Made by a program: the position numbers and the translations under genes
Notes under the pieces: model-generated
Database searches by the model: none
Told to the model about the DNA's origin: nothing
Seen by the model: the letters and a program-made list of their open reading frames with translations, nothing else
Source of the DNA: Bacteroidales bacterium
GTDB lineage: Bacteria; Bacteroidota; Bacteroidia; Bacteroidales; Tenuifilaceae
Assembly (NCBI GenBank): GCA_020636845.1
Contig: JACJXD010000002.1
Location: 1 to 64,000, forward strand
Direction of reading: 5' to 3'
Length of the DNA stretch: 64,000 bases
Shown here: positions 36,090 to 45,020 of the stretch, piece by piece
Numbering within the stretch: the stretch's first letter is position 1
Layout of the letters: every line of letters begins with the position of its first letter

Positions 36090-37067
36090 ATGGATCAGAA
36101 TAAAACAATTTCCTCGTTTATCGAGAACAATTACCGCCATTTTAACTCGGCCACACTTGTGGATGCAGCTAAAGCATACAAAGAACATATCGAAAGCGGC
36201 AAAAAAATGATGATTACCCTTGCAGGAGCTATGAGTACAGCTGAACTTGGTATTAGTTTAGCCGAAATGATTAGACAGGACAAGGTGCAGATTATTTCGT
36301 GTACTGGTGCAAATTTGGAAGAAGACCTTATGAATTTGGTTGCACACAGCCATTATAAAAGAGTTCCTAATTACCGCGACCTTACTCCTCAACAGGAATG
36401 GGATTTACTTCAAAGCGGCTATAACCGTGTTACCGATACTTGTATTCCCGAAGACGAAGCTTTTCGTAGGTTACAATCGCATTTGTTTAAAATTTGGAAA
36501 GATGCACAGGATAAGGGCGAACGTTACTTCCCTCACGAATACATGTATAAGCTAATTAGAAGTGGCGTGCTGGAACAGTATTTCGAGATTGATCCGAAAA
36601 ATTCGTGGATGCTTGCCGCTGCCGAAAAGAACCTGCCAATTGTAGTTCCGGGTTGGGAAGATTCCACCATGGGAAATATTTTTGCATCGTATTGTATTAC
36701 TGGTGAGTTAAAACCTTCAACGGTTAAAACCGGAGTTGAGTATATGATGTTTCTTGCCGATTGGTACACACACAACTCAGGAAAAGAAGGTCTCGGATTT
36801 TTCCAGGTTGGCGGTGGTATTGCCGGCGATTTTCCAATTTGCGTAGTGCCAATGCTTCATCAGGATTTGGAACGGAAGAATATTCCTTTCTGGAGTTACT
36901 TCTGCCAAATTAGCGATTCTATTACCAGTTTTGGTTCGTATTCTGGTGCAGTTCCTAACGAAAAAATTACCTGGGGTAAACTTTATGTTGATACGCCCAA
37001 GTTTATTGTAGAGTCGGATGCTACTATTGTTGCACCATTAATGTTTGCTTATATTTTAGGATGGTAA
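36090..37067 (+). CDS. Deoxyhypusine synthase family protein
   Basis: A 325-residue NAD-dependent enzyme of the deoxyhypusine synthase family. Recognisable parts are TLAGAMSTAELG (NAD-binding), SCTGANLEED, PGWEDSTMGN, FQVGGGIAGDF and the Lys in TWGKLYVD (K297 from this start), matching the catalytic Lys of eukaryotic enzymes. Bacteria have no eIF5A, so bacterial members must act on another acceptor; some family members make polyamines such as homospermidine. I start at the ATG at 36090; an in-frame GTG lies three codons upstream. A strong terminator follows. Confidence 0.88.
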   Translation: MDQNKTISSFIENNYRHFNSATLVDAAKAYKEHIESGKKMMITLAGAMSTAELGISLAEMIRQDKVQIISCTGANLEEDLMNLVAHSHYKRVPNYRDLTPQQEWDLLQSGYNRVTDTCIPEDEAFRRLQSHLFKIWKDAQDKGERYFPHEYMYKLIRSGVLEQYFEIDPKNSWMLAAAEKNLPIVVPGWEDSTMGNIFASYCITGELKPSTVKTGVEYMMFLADWYTHNSGKEGLGFFQVGGGIAGDFPICVVPMLHQDLERKNIPFWSYFCQISDSITSFGSYSGAVPNEKITWGKLYVDTPKFIVESDATIVAPLMFAYILGW

Positions 37068-37086
37068 AGTAGTTGTAATAATCATA

Positions 37087-37119
37087 AAAAAGCCGTTAAT
37101 ATTTTATTAGCGGCTTTTT
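37087..37119 (+). terminator. Rho-independent terminator, likely bidirectional
   Basis: A 14-bp stem (37087-37100 with 37106-37119, one wobble pair) with A and T tracts on its two sides. It lies between convergent genes and can serve both strands. Confidence 0.92.
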
Positions 37120-37132
37120 GTTTTGTGAAAGT

Positions 37133-37675
37133 TTATAACCAAGTAATTGAATACTCGTCGAATTCGCTGCCTTTTCCGGCTTCTTTTATTAAGTTAACCT
37201 GAATGCCAAATACTTTTGATTTCCGGATGAGCGCATCAAGCATACCAAGTTGAATGGACGTGTTAAAAATTTGCGTTTTCCGCATGGTGATAGATTTTTC
37301 GGTGTGTTCAATAACCTCCCAACCTCTTTTCTTGGGATCCTGAACTCCCTTTTGTGCCGTTAGAATAAGCGCTTTCATAATATCGAACGGAGAACTATCA
37401 ACTGTAATCATTTTATTTTCGATCATCATTTGGTAGGTGGACTCTCCAATGTTTCTTCCAATTTTAATTAGGTTGAACTTTCCCAATTTTTGTTCAATCC
37501 AATTGCACATATCTACGTAAACCTTTATTGGCACTTTATTGTTGGGTTTCGATAAGTCTATACCCTTGGCAAGTTCAAATAACTCCCAGTAATCCTGTTT
37601 TTTGTCCTGATAATTTTTAAGAATATCAGTAATAGCCCAGGCGTAAAGCGTTACATTCTCTGATGAATTATCCAT
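37133..37675 (-). CDS. Conserved-looking hypothetical protein, possible small sensor domain
   Basis: Not recognised. A 180-residue soluble protein with no signal peptide or membrane segment. It is helical in the N-terminal two thirds, then a short strand-rich end (KRGWEVIEHTEKSITMRKTQIF and EYSITWL). The pattern of helices followed by a GWEVIEHTEKSITMRK strand pair loosely recalls small-molecule sensor domains of the V4R/heme-NO-binding type, but no ligand residue can be named. It stands alone and converges on the deoxyhypusine-synthase-like gene. Confidence 0.6.
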   Translation of the reverse strand: MDNSSENVTLYAWAITDILKNYQDKKQDYWELFELAKGIDLSKPNNKVPIKVYVDMCNWIEQKLGKFNLIKIGRNIGESTYQMMIENKMITVDSSPFDIMKALILTAQKGVQDPKKRGWEVIEHTEKSITMRKTQIFNTSIQLGMLDALIRKSKVFGIQVNLIKEAGKGSEFDEYSITWL

Positions 37676-38031
37676 ATTTTAGGTTTTAAATCATTTTTAA
37701 TTATACGATATTTTATTTGGTAAGATTACCCAAATTTAAAAATGAATTTCCATGCTTCAATAATGTTTTCTATTTGTACCATAAAAAATGGTAAAAACAG
37801 ATATAATATTAAATAAGATTAGAGTAATAGTTGATTTTTTTGACAAAAAAACTTTGTTTATTCTTTTGTCAATTTTTTAAAATTCTATTTTATTATTATA
37901 TGTTTTAGGCATGTTTAAGCGCTAACCTTGTTTATATAAAATACCTATCTGTGTACGCCTGAGTATTTTTTTCCAATCAGAATATATCAACAAATAATCA
38001 TACCTTTACATCCTAAACAGTTACAGTAACA
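37676..38031. other. AT-rich intergenic region between divergent genes
   Basis: About 355 bp without a gene, very AT-rich with long T runs (37830-37900). A weak -7 candidate, TACCTTTA (38001-38008), lies 24 bp before the CvfB-like start. Promoters for both flanking genes must lie here; nothing else recognised. Confidence 0.4.
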
Positions 38032-38865
38032 ATGGTAAAAATTGGAGAATACAACACCCTGCTCGTAAAAAAGCAAGTTTCCTTCGGAATATATCTTGAT
38101 GGTGAGGAACTTGGCGAAATTCTTATGCCAAGCAAATACGTCCCGGAGAATTGTAATGTTGACGACACTGTTGAAGCGTTTATATATCTTGATTCCGAAG
38201 ATAGGCTTATTGCTACAACCGAAAAACCTTATGCAACGGTTGGAGAGTTTGCTTTTCTCGAAGCAGTGTCGGTTACACGTATGGGTGCATTTTTGGATTG
38301 GGGATTGCTAAAAGACCTTTTTGTCCCTTTTCGTGAACAGAAACAGGATATGGTGGTTGGCAAAAGTTACCTAGTGTTTATTTATTTAGATACCGATTCG
38401 AATCGTATTGTTGCATCGGCAAAAATAGATAAGTTCCTAAACAATACTATTCCCGATTACGCCGAAGGGCAAGAGGTGGATTTAATTATCATTAATGAAT
38501 CCGACCTCGGATTCAACGCAATTATTAATCAACAACATACTGGTGTTCTGTATAAAAACGAAGTTTTTCAACCGCTTGCTAAGGGTGATAGGCTTAAAGG
38601 TTACGTAAAAAAGATTCGAGAAGATGAAAAGATAGACCTGATGCTTCAAAAACCTGGCTATGCCAAGGTTGATGCCGTATCGCAAAGCATTCTGGACATT
38701 CTAAAGCAAAATGGAGGATTTATTGCCGTAACGGACAAAAGTGACCCCGAAGACATTTACAACCTCTTCCGGATAAGTAAAAAGACTTTTAAAAAGGCAA
38801 TTGGCGGACTGTATAAAGACAGAATAATAGACATTGAGGATAAAGGAATTCGGTTAGCCGAGTAG
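38032..38865 (+). CDS. S1-domain RNA-binding protein, CvfB-like
   Basis: A 277-residue cytosolic protein of the CvfB/YitL family. It has tandem S1-type OB-fold domains: about 1-62, 68-135 (VTRMGAFLDWGLLKDLFVPF is typical) and 140-210. A winged-helix-like C-terminus follows (about 215-277, with LFRISKKTFKKAIGGLYKD). Homologues bind RNA and affect virulence-gene expression in Gram-positive bacteria; the role in Bacteroidota is unknown. It ends one base before the convergent AlgJ-like gene. Confidence 0.88.
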   Translation: MVKIGEYNTLLVKKQVSFGIYLDGEELGEILMPSKYVPENCNVDDTVEAFIYLDSEDRLIATTEKPYATVGEFAFLEAVSVTRMGAFLDWGLLKDLFVPFREQKQDMVVGKSYLVFIYLDTDSNRIVASAKIDKFLNNTIPDYAEGQEVDLIIINESDLGFNAIINQQHTGVLYKNEVFQPLAKGDRLKGYVKKIREDEKIDLMLQKPGYAKVDAVSQSILDILKQNGGFIAVTDKSDPEDIYNLFRISKKTFKKAIGGLYKDRIIDIEDKGIRLAE

Positions 38866-38866
38866 C

Positions 38867-40015
38867 CTAAACAGCGGGGGTTTTAACTCCTTTGAAATAG
38901 TCATAAACAGTTTCGATAAAGCCCCATCCAAAATCGGGAAGAGTAGCCTCCGTTGCCATAATTATTATAACATCGTGTTTTGCTATTTCATCTTTTATGC
39001 TAACCCGACTGGTTTCTGCAGGAGTTTGAAAGTTGTCGGAATAAATTTGCTTGTTGTAAAACCAGAATTGGCTATTGCTAAAAGCATTCGATATGCCGAA
39101 GTTGAACATTCCCCAGTAAAAGCTGTCGGAAATAACCAAAACCGATGGTTTTACTTTCCCGGAATCTGATTGAAGTTGAACATGCGGGTATGCCATATCA
39201 AACGATTTGAGCCGAAACAAAATATTCATGCCGGCTGCAATGTCGTAATCGGTTCCTTTAGGCTGTTCAACGTCAATTTTATTCCAATACAAGTTAGGCA
39301 TATCAATGTTTCGAGTTTTTTCAATAAACCGAATTATGGAATCGGCGGCCAGACACATGCCGTAGCAACTCCAATGAATGCCATATTGTGGGTATAACGG
39401 ATATTCAGACTTGTACTTGTTTTCTACGAAATACTTATTAAAATCGATATAGGAAATGCCCAGCTGTTTTGCCAATGCTGTGTGAATTTCGTAATTCGTC
39501 TCCTTTTTCTGAATCCTGTATTTGTCCGGAAAAAATTCAGGGTAAAAAGAGCCCTTGCCTGCTGCAAAAATCAGAATTATATTTTTATTGAGTTTGGCCA
39601 GTGTATCCTGAATAAACTTTACTCGTTGCATCCTGTGGCTAATACTGTCGTAACCGATAAAATCGGTGCCGTAGTATGCTTTTATGTAGTTTTCTTCGAA
39701 AAGAAAATTTTCTTTTCCTACAATTACCCCATTTGCTCTAGCCTCATTAAACAAGCTAAACGCAAGTTGATTGTTAAGCCGAATAAACAAGCTTCTGAAG
39801 CCAAACGTCTCATTAAGATATTTTTCCTCCTGTTCCTGATAGGAATCCGAAAGCCAATCCTTAACGCTGATATATCCCTTTTCCGGTTTTGTTATGGCTC
39901 CGTTTAGCGGTGGTAGTTTAATAATGTTGAATTTAGCCTGAAACAGAGGAATAACCAAAGATGCCAGTATAATGAGAAATAGAATTCTTTTTATGTAGTT
40001 CGGTTTACTTTTCAT
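38867..40015 (-). CDS. AlgJ/AlgX-like (SGNH) O-acetyltransferase partner protein
   Basis: A 382-residue protein with an N-terminal membrane anchor (about 10-27) and a periplasmic domain. It resembles the AlgJ/AlgX/DltD-like SGNH hydrolase fold: LVISDSFYWGM contains the likely nucleophile Ser (GDS-like block), and YGIHWSCYGMCLAAD supplies the DxxH-like His. These proteins pass acetyl groups from an MBOAT protein to a surface polymer. The MBOAT gene lies 106 bp upstream on the same strand. No polysaccharide synthesis genes are nearby, so the acceptor is unknown. Confidence 0.8.
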   Translation of the reverse strand: MKSKPNYIKRILFLIILASLVIPLFQAKFNIIKLPPLNGAITKPEKGYISVKDWLSDSYQEQEEKYLNETFGFRSLFIRLNNQLAFSLFNEARANGVIVGKENFLFEENYIKAYYGTDFIGYDSISHRMQRVKFIQDTLAKLNKNIILIFAAGKGSFYPEFFPDKYRIQKKETNYEIHTALAKQLGISYIDFNKYFVENKYKSEYPLYPQYGIHWSCYGMCLAADSIIRFIEKTRNIDMPNLYWNKIDVEQPKGTDYDIAAGMNILFRLKSFDMAYPHVQLQSDSGKVKPSVLVISDSFYWGMFNFGISNAFSNSQFWFYNKQIYSDNFQTPAETSRVSIKDEIAKHDVIIIMATEATLPDFGWGFIETVYDYFKGVKTPAV

Positions 40016-40121
40016 TCACACAAAATATTGTAGTTTAATTCTTAACACTCATTGCCGAGTGGATGGAACACCCCTGTTTTTATTTGTGCTGCGTAATCTT
40101 TATTACAGAAGTCTTTCATAG

Positions 40122-41546
40122 TTAAAACCTGAAATATATAAACGGGTTAAACCCAAACGCAGTAATGGAACTAATGCAAAGCAACATTAACATTAACGAT
40201 AAGGCACAAATGCCAACATGCTTTTTATTGCTATACGTGTTAAAGTAAACGGCATTCTGTATTTTTTGTCCTTTGTCGAAGTAAGCAAAGAAGGCAAAGA
40301 AAACAGCAATGGCTAAAAATACATAGAATTCAACGTTAAATGATAACGTATGGTTGAAATCGAAAGCAAACATGCGTTTTAAGTAAGTGAGCGCATCGGT
40401 TAGATTTTCTACTCTGAAGAACACCCAGCCGACTACTACTATAAAAAAAGTGATAATGGTGCTTAAAAGTTTTCCAATTTTGCTGTATAAATTAAGCAGA
40501 AAACTTCGCTCTAACACTAAAAACAGACCGTGATAAGCGCCCCAAATTACAAAATTCCATGAGGCTCCATGCCATAAACCCGAAGCAAGAAAAACAATCC
40601 AAAGGTTAAAATACAATCGTTTTTTTGTGGCAACCCTATTTCCTCCCAAAGGAATGTATAAGTAGTTTTTCATCCATGCGCCAAGGGTAATATGCCAACG
40701 CCGCCAGAACTCGGTAATGCTTCTCGAAATGTACGGGTTGTTAAAGTTCTCGGGAAATTTAAATCCAATCATTTTGGCTATCCCGATTGCCATGTCCGAG
40801 TACCCTGAAAAATCGAAGTAAATTTGAAAGGTATAAGCCAAAATACCTATCCATGCAGAATACGTATCAAGTCCGGTATAGTTCATCGAGAAAATAGCAT
40901 CGGCCTGTTGACCTAGGTAGTTTGCAATAAGCACCTTTTTGGAAAGGCCAATTGCAAAGCGGTAAAACCCGATAAGCTTGTTGTCGATAGTTTCATTTTT
41001 GGAGCGGTCGGTAATTTGGTCGGCCAAATCGTGATAGCGCACAATGGGCCCGGCAATTAACTTGGGGAATAGGATAATATACAGCTGATAATCCCAAAAA
41101 TTATCCAACGGTTTATGTACACCTCTATATACATCGACAACGTAGGTTATGGTTTCGAAGGTATAAAACGATATGCCAATTGGCAACGCCAATTTTGTCC
41201 AATGAATATTGCTATTTTCAAATACAGACAAAAGGGCATTAACATTCTCGATGAAGAAGTTCGAATACTTAAAATAAATCAGCAGCCCTAAGTTAATGGA
41301 TACGGACAAAGCCAGCAGCCATTTGCGGTATATTTGCTTTTGGGTTTGCGACATCCATTTAACCACATGGAAGTCGATAAATGTTGTACCGAGAATTACA
41401 AAGATAAATTTAGGGGCACCCCAACTGTAGAAGAAAATGCTGAAAAACAGTATTACTATATTCTTGTATTTTTTATCGGCAAAGTAGTAGGTAGCCAAAA
41501 ATACTGGCAGAAAGTAGAGCAAGAAAACGATGCTGCTAAAAACCAT
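40122..41546 (-). CDS. MBOAT-family O-acyltransferase, AlgI/DltB-like
   Basis: A 474-residue membrane protein with about 11 hydrophobic segments. Key MBOAT motifs are SFYTFETITYVVDVYRG, ISRSITEFWRRWHITLGAWMKNYLYIPLGG and LASGLWHGASWNFVIWG, the last holding the invariant catalytic His. The family moves acyl groups, usually acetyl, across the membrane for transfer to alginate, cellulose, peptidoglycan or teichoic acids. It is followed by its AlgJ-like partner gene, making a two-gene O-acetylation module. Confidence 0.93.
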   Translation of the reverse strand: MVFSSIVFLLYFLPVFLATYYFADKKYKNIVILFFSIFFYSWGAPKFIFVILGTTFIDFHVVKWMSQTQKQIYRKWLLALSVSINLGLLIYFKYSNFFIENVNALLSVFENSNIHWTKLALPIGISFYTFETITYVVDVYRGVHKPLDNFWDYQLYIILFPKLIAGPIVRYHDLADQITDRSKNETIDNKLIGFYRFAIGLSKKVLIANYLGQQADAIFSMNYTGLDTYSAWIGILAYTFQIYFDFSGYSDMAIGIAKMIGFKFPENFNNPYISRSITEFWRRWHITLGAWMKNYLYIPLGGNRVATKKRLYFNLWIVFLASGLWHGASWNFVIWGAYHGLFLVLERSFLLNLYSKIGKLLSTIITFFIVVVGWVFFRVENLTDALTYLKRMFAFDFNHTLSFNVEFYVFLAIAVFFAFFAYFDKGQKIQNAVYFNTYSNKKHVGICALSLMLMLLCISSITAFGFNPFIYFRF

Positions 41547-41830
41547 ATTTCTTCGATATAGGAAACGCTAAAGTAGCTATTTATATTTAATAACAAGAGG
41601 ATTCCGAGCGGCGCTATGGTATAGCATTAAGTTTAGGTTCTATTCCGTGTGAACGGAAGTGTTTCCGACCTCCTATTTAATAATTACAACCGGGAATACA
41701 CTCTTTAGTTTAATAAGAGAATTGAAAAGTATGTTCCTTAATTTAATATATTAAAATATTCACAATTTCTTTTTTAATCAAACTCTTCAGTGTTGCTAAA
41801 ATACTACCTTCGCGCATTAATTATGTAAGC
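41547..41830. other. Intergenic region, no gene recognised
   Basis: About 280 bp. A TACCTTCG element (near-match to a -7 box) lies at about 41804-41811, just before the short reading frame at 41831. Nothing else identified. Confidence 0.35.
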
Positions 41831-41989
41831 ATGAAATTCATTGTTTGCTCATTACTTCTATGTGTAACAATTATTGGTAAATCTCAATCATTTAATATTG
41901 ATGGAGGTATAGGAACTGATAGTAAAAAACAAATTTTCTTATATAACTTAAATCCGGGGATAGGATACTCCTTTGCCGATAGGGGTTGA
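41831..41989 (+). pseudogene. Short remnant of a secreted protein gene
   Basis: A 52-codon reading frame starting MKFIVCSLLLCVTIIGKSQS, a good signal peptide, then FNIDGGIGTDSKK and GIGYSFADRG before a TGA. The start of a mature domain with IGYSFAD recalls the first strands of an outer-membrane barrel, but no continuation was found in any frame over the next 60 bp, where the convergent lipoprotein gene ends. It looks like the 5' end of a truncated barrel protein gene rather than a complete small protein. Confidence 0.45.
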
Positions 41990-42047
41990 AAACAAAAAAC
42001 GGAGAAATTACAAATCCGCATTAGCAGTAGTTGTTTTGGAACGAAGA

Positions 42048-42623
42048 TTAATGCGAACTTTTCTTTAAACTGCCGATATAGTAACAGAAAATAGCCACGT
42101 CACTTTCGGTTATAAGAAAATCATCCTCTACCGAATCGTACTCATATTTATCAGCAACAACATCTATTGTGATTTCATATTCGTTATCAGGCCTGCCTAT
42201 TAAAACGGTTCCTGATTTTATAATATAGAAATGTGAGAAATCTTCCGCTTCATTAATATCTATGAAAACAAGTCCGCTAAATGTTCCGGCATGAGATGTT
42301 TCATACGTGTCAAAATTATAAGTACCTGACTGCAAGTCGTCTTTTGTTGCGGTGTACATTTCTATTAAAACAAATTGAAATTTTTCCTCTCCAATTCCAT
42401 TGTTTGTTGGTGAGGACTTTAAATCAATATCAAAGTTGTAAGGCGGTCCGGCAGATTCTGTATTTGTGTAAATTACACCTTCATCCATTTCGTACTCAAT
42501 CCCTTTTATAGTAAGGGTTCCGGTACCCTTGCCGGTTTCAACAACATCATTATCATCCTTCGAGCATTCGGCAAATAATAAAGATGTGAAGAAAATCAAA
42601 ATAATAATTTTTACCGTTTTCAT
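42048..42623 (-). CDS. Hypothetical lipoprotein
   Basis: A 191-residue protein with a lipoprotein signal (lipobox LFAEC, Cys about residue 20) followed by an acidic linker (SKDDND). A beta-rich domain of about 160 residues follows, with acidic, Ser- and Thr-rich strands (for instance GTLTIKGIEYEMDEG). No enzyme motif seen. Probably surface- or periplasm-exposed and tethered to a membrane. It sits alone in a gene-poor, AT-rich stretch. Family not recognised. Confidence 0.7.
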   Translation of the reverse strand: MKTVKIIILIFFTSLLFAECSKDDNDVVETGKGTGTLTIKGIEYEMDEGVIYTNTESAGPPYNFDIDLKSSPTNNGIGEEKFQFVLIEMYTATKDDLQSGTYNFDTYETSHAGTFSGLVFIDINEAEDFSHFYIIKSGTVLIGRPDNEYEITIDVVADKYEYDSVEDDFLITESDVAIFCYYIGSLKKSSH

Positions 42624-42928
42624 TTTCTTACATTTTATTGATGGATTTGTACAAGTTATAACATAAGAAACCCTAGGTCAATAAATAGTACGACCTTTTA
42701 CATTAACGGTAGTATATAAAATACTTAGTAAGTTTGTAGAACAATATTTTTATAGCAACAAGTCTTGTTTGAAGAATAAGATTTATGAGAAGAGGAATTT
42801 TGCAGTTTCCCCCTTATGTTAAGCCCATTTTCAACCAAATAAAAAAGAATTACGTACAGAATACACAGTTTTAAACAAATGGACTAGTTTTCCAATGATC
42901 TTAAAGGTTGCAGTAACTATATGTGAAA
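42624..42928. other. Intergenic region, nothing recognised
   Basis: About 305 bp, strongly AT-rich, with no open reading frame, hairpin terminator or clear promoter that I can support. Confidence 0.4.
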
Positions 42929-43603
42929 TTATAATTTTACAGTATTGGGATGATGAATAGATAGCCATCTATCGTATATTTCCAATACCGTTTTAATGTC
43001 TTTAAATTTTGTGTTTTCTGGTATTTCTTGAACATACTCTTCATAAACGTTAAATTGTCGCAACAAGTCTCGAACAGTTCTTATTTGATTGCTCCTTTCA
43101 ACCTTTAACGTTTTTGCAGATGTGCCAACTAAAAAATATTCATAATAGGTTGCTAAATTATTTACAGTAATAATATTTGTAGGAATGTTTAAGTGGTTTA
43201 TATTTTTGTATAAATCCAAACTTCCATGGTAAATTAGCCTCAAGAATTTATATTTAGTTCTCTCTTTTGCTGAAATACTGTTATATTTCAATAAAAAACT
43301 CCTATAAATATACATACATGAATTATATTCAAAGCCATATTCTAAAATTGTATTTGGCAAAAATGTTTGGTATGATTTGTCAGAGTCGTTTTTGAATTCT
43401 ATTCTATAGGATAACGATTCCAAATCAAATCCATTGAGGTATAAAGCCCCTGTGGTAGGACTAAATCTGTTCAATTTAATTTTTCCGTACACAGTATCTT
43501 GTGCTGAATTTATGATATATCCATTTAATTCTATGGCATTACAATAATTATTTATACTAATTACTTCGTATATGAGTAGCACTATTTTTAATATTCTTTG
43601 CAT
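42929..43603 (-). CDS. Hypothetical secreted protein
   Basis: A 224-residue protein with an N-terminal hydrophobic signal (about 1-22, MQRILKIVLLIYEV onward). A small strand-rich region follows (GYIINSAQDTVYGKIKLNR, about 27-45), similar in style to the N-terminal strands seen in many Bacteroidota envelope proteins. A charged helical C-terminal half comes next. No known domain named with confidence. Base composition is more AT-rich than in the housekeeping genes, which may mean acquisition or weak constraint. Confidence 0.6.
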   Translation of the reverse strand: MQRILKIVLLIYEVISINNYCNAIELNGYIINSAQDTVYGKIKLNRFSPTTGALYLNGFDLESLSYRIEFKNDSDKSYQTFLPNTILEYGFEYNSCMYIYRSFLLKYNSISAKERTKYKFLRLIYHGSLDLYKNINHLNIPTNIITVNNLATYYEYFLVGTSAKTLKVERSNQIRTVRDLLRQFNVYEEYVQEIPENTKFKDIKTVLEIYDRWLSIHHPNTVKL

Positions 43604-43802
43604 ATTACATAAAGTAGATTTGTTTAAGGCATTTAGGTACAGAGCATATTTGATTAATTTCTTATCTATTCAATCCTTTTACGCTCATTTCAACTTCTTA
43701 TTAAAAAGATTGATATGTTTTCAGGGTTTAATTAATAAAAATTTTTATTCAATTCCGTACGAACAAGTAGTAAGACTCTAAATAGAATTATCTGTAGTTA
43801 AC

Positions 43803-44474
43803 TTATTTGTCGCTTTTACAATACTTTTCTAAATATTGCTTTGCTACAGAGTTTCCAAGTAATTGAGACTTTTTCCAATCCTCACAAGCTTCGTTAAAAT
43901 GACCTTGTTTAAACAAACAGGTTCCTCTGTTTAATAAAGCATTGGGATTATTGGGGTTTAACTTTATAGTGTAATTATAGTCAAGCAATGCAGAGTCAAT
44001 TTCGTTCAATTTAAAATAGCAATTTCCTCTATTCAAGTAATAAGATTTTACCAAAGGAAAATCCTCTCCGTTCTTTTTGCTATATATAATTGCATAACTA
44101 TATTCTAGTATGGCTTTTTTCAATTCAGAATTCATTCTGTATATTTCACCTAAATAAAACGCTATTTCATCATCTTCAAGAAATATTCTTTTAGCTTTTT
44201 TAAGGTAAAAAATAACTTTTTCAGAATAATTATAGTCTTGCAAATAAACTTTATACAAGTATAAATACGATGGTCTGAATGTGGAATCTATTGAAATGGC
44301 TTTCTCTAAAACTGTAAATGCATCACTGATTTTGCTGTTTTTAATACAATTTATTGCCTGATTTGTTAAATTAATAGTTTCATTTCTATCATCAAGGTTT
44401 ACAATATATTCTTGACAAAAAGAATTAAATTGCATTACCATAAAGCATCCGAATAAAACCCTTTTTATTTTCAT
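43803..44474 (-). CDS. Secreted TPR-repeat protein
   Basis: A 223-residue protein with a signal peptide (about 1-20) and four to five TPR motifs (about 35-215). Clear examples are SKISDAFTVLEKAISIDSTF and IDSALLDYNYTIKLNPNNPN, the latter followed by ALLNRGTCLFKQGHFNEAC. TPR repeats mediate protein contacts; no catalytic domain is attached. Likely periplasmic or outer-membrane associated. It is separated from its neighbours by 200-500 bp gaps and appears monocistronic. Confidence 0.8.
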   Translation of the reverse strand: MKIKRVLFGCFMVMQFNSFCQEYIVNLDDRNETINLTNQAINCIKNSKISDAFTVLEKAISIDSTFRPSYLYLYKVYLQDYNYSEKVIFYLKKAKRIFLEDDEIAFYLGEIYRMNSELKKAILEYSYAIIYSKKNGEDFPLVKSYYLNRGNCYFKLNEIDSALLDYNYTIKLNPNNPNALLNRGTCLFKQGHFNEACEDWKKSQLLGNSVAKQYLEKYCKSDK

Positions 44475-45020
44475 AGTTAGAAATTGAATTTAATGACCCT
44501 TTTCTAAAAGGGCAATTATAAATGTATAAAAGTACATGTTTTAAACTTTTTTGGATAAAATGTTTTATAAAAAAACACAGGCCTGCATAACGTCTTTATA
44601 CAGTGTAATTCTAATCCATACTGGTACTTGTTTCAAAAGCGACGCTACTAATTCTACTTGTGATGACAACGGTAAATCTTTTGTTCATAACTAAATATAT
44701 TTATTTGTATGTCATCTGTAAATATTAGAGGTTGTTACAAAACCAATAAATAAAATTGTTATATAAAGGGTCATTCTTGCTTTTTTAATTTTGAAATTTT
44801 TTTCTGCTTTGTCCTTTAAGAACCAATAAATGTAAGACTCAAGCATATTTTTTAATTAATTGATGAGGTAATCAAATATTAAATTGGGATTCTTTTTCCT
44901 TCACTATTATTTGAATTCATTCCTTCGGTGTTTTAAAAAGTGTAAATGCTCTGTTCGACCTAGTAATACCAGTGTCGTAATCCTTAATAAGCAGATAGTT
45001 AACTTTTTATGACGAATCTC
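44475..45020. other. Long intergenic region, nothing recognised
   Basis: About 545 bp without an open reading frame of note, tRNA-like cloverleaf or strong terminator. AT-rich throughout. Together with the gaps at 41.6-41.8 and 42.6-42.9 kb it makes 41.6-45.0 kb the least coding-dense part of the window. Confidence 0.4.

Noticed and set aside
44475..45020. A hidden tRNA or small RNA in the long gap
   Set aside because: No T-arm (GGTTCRANTCC-like) motif, cloverleaf pairing or hairpin with T tract could be found.
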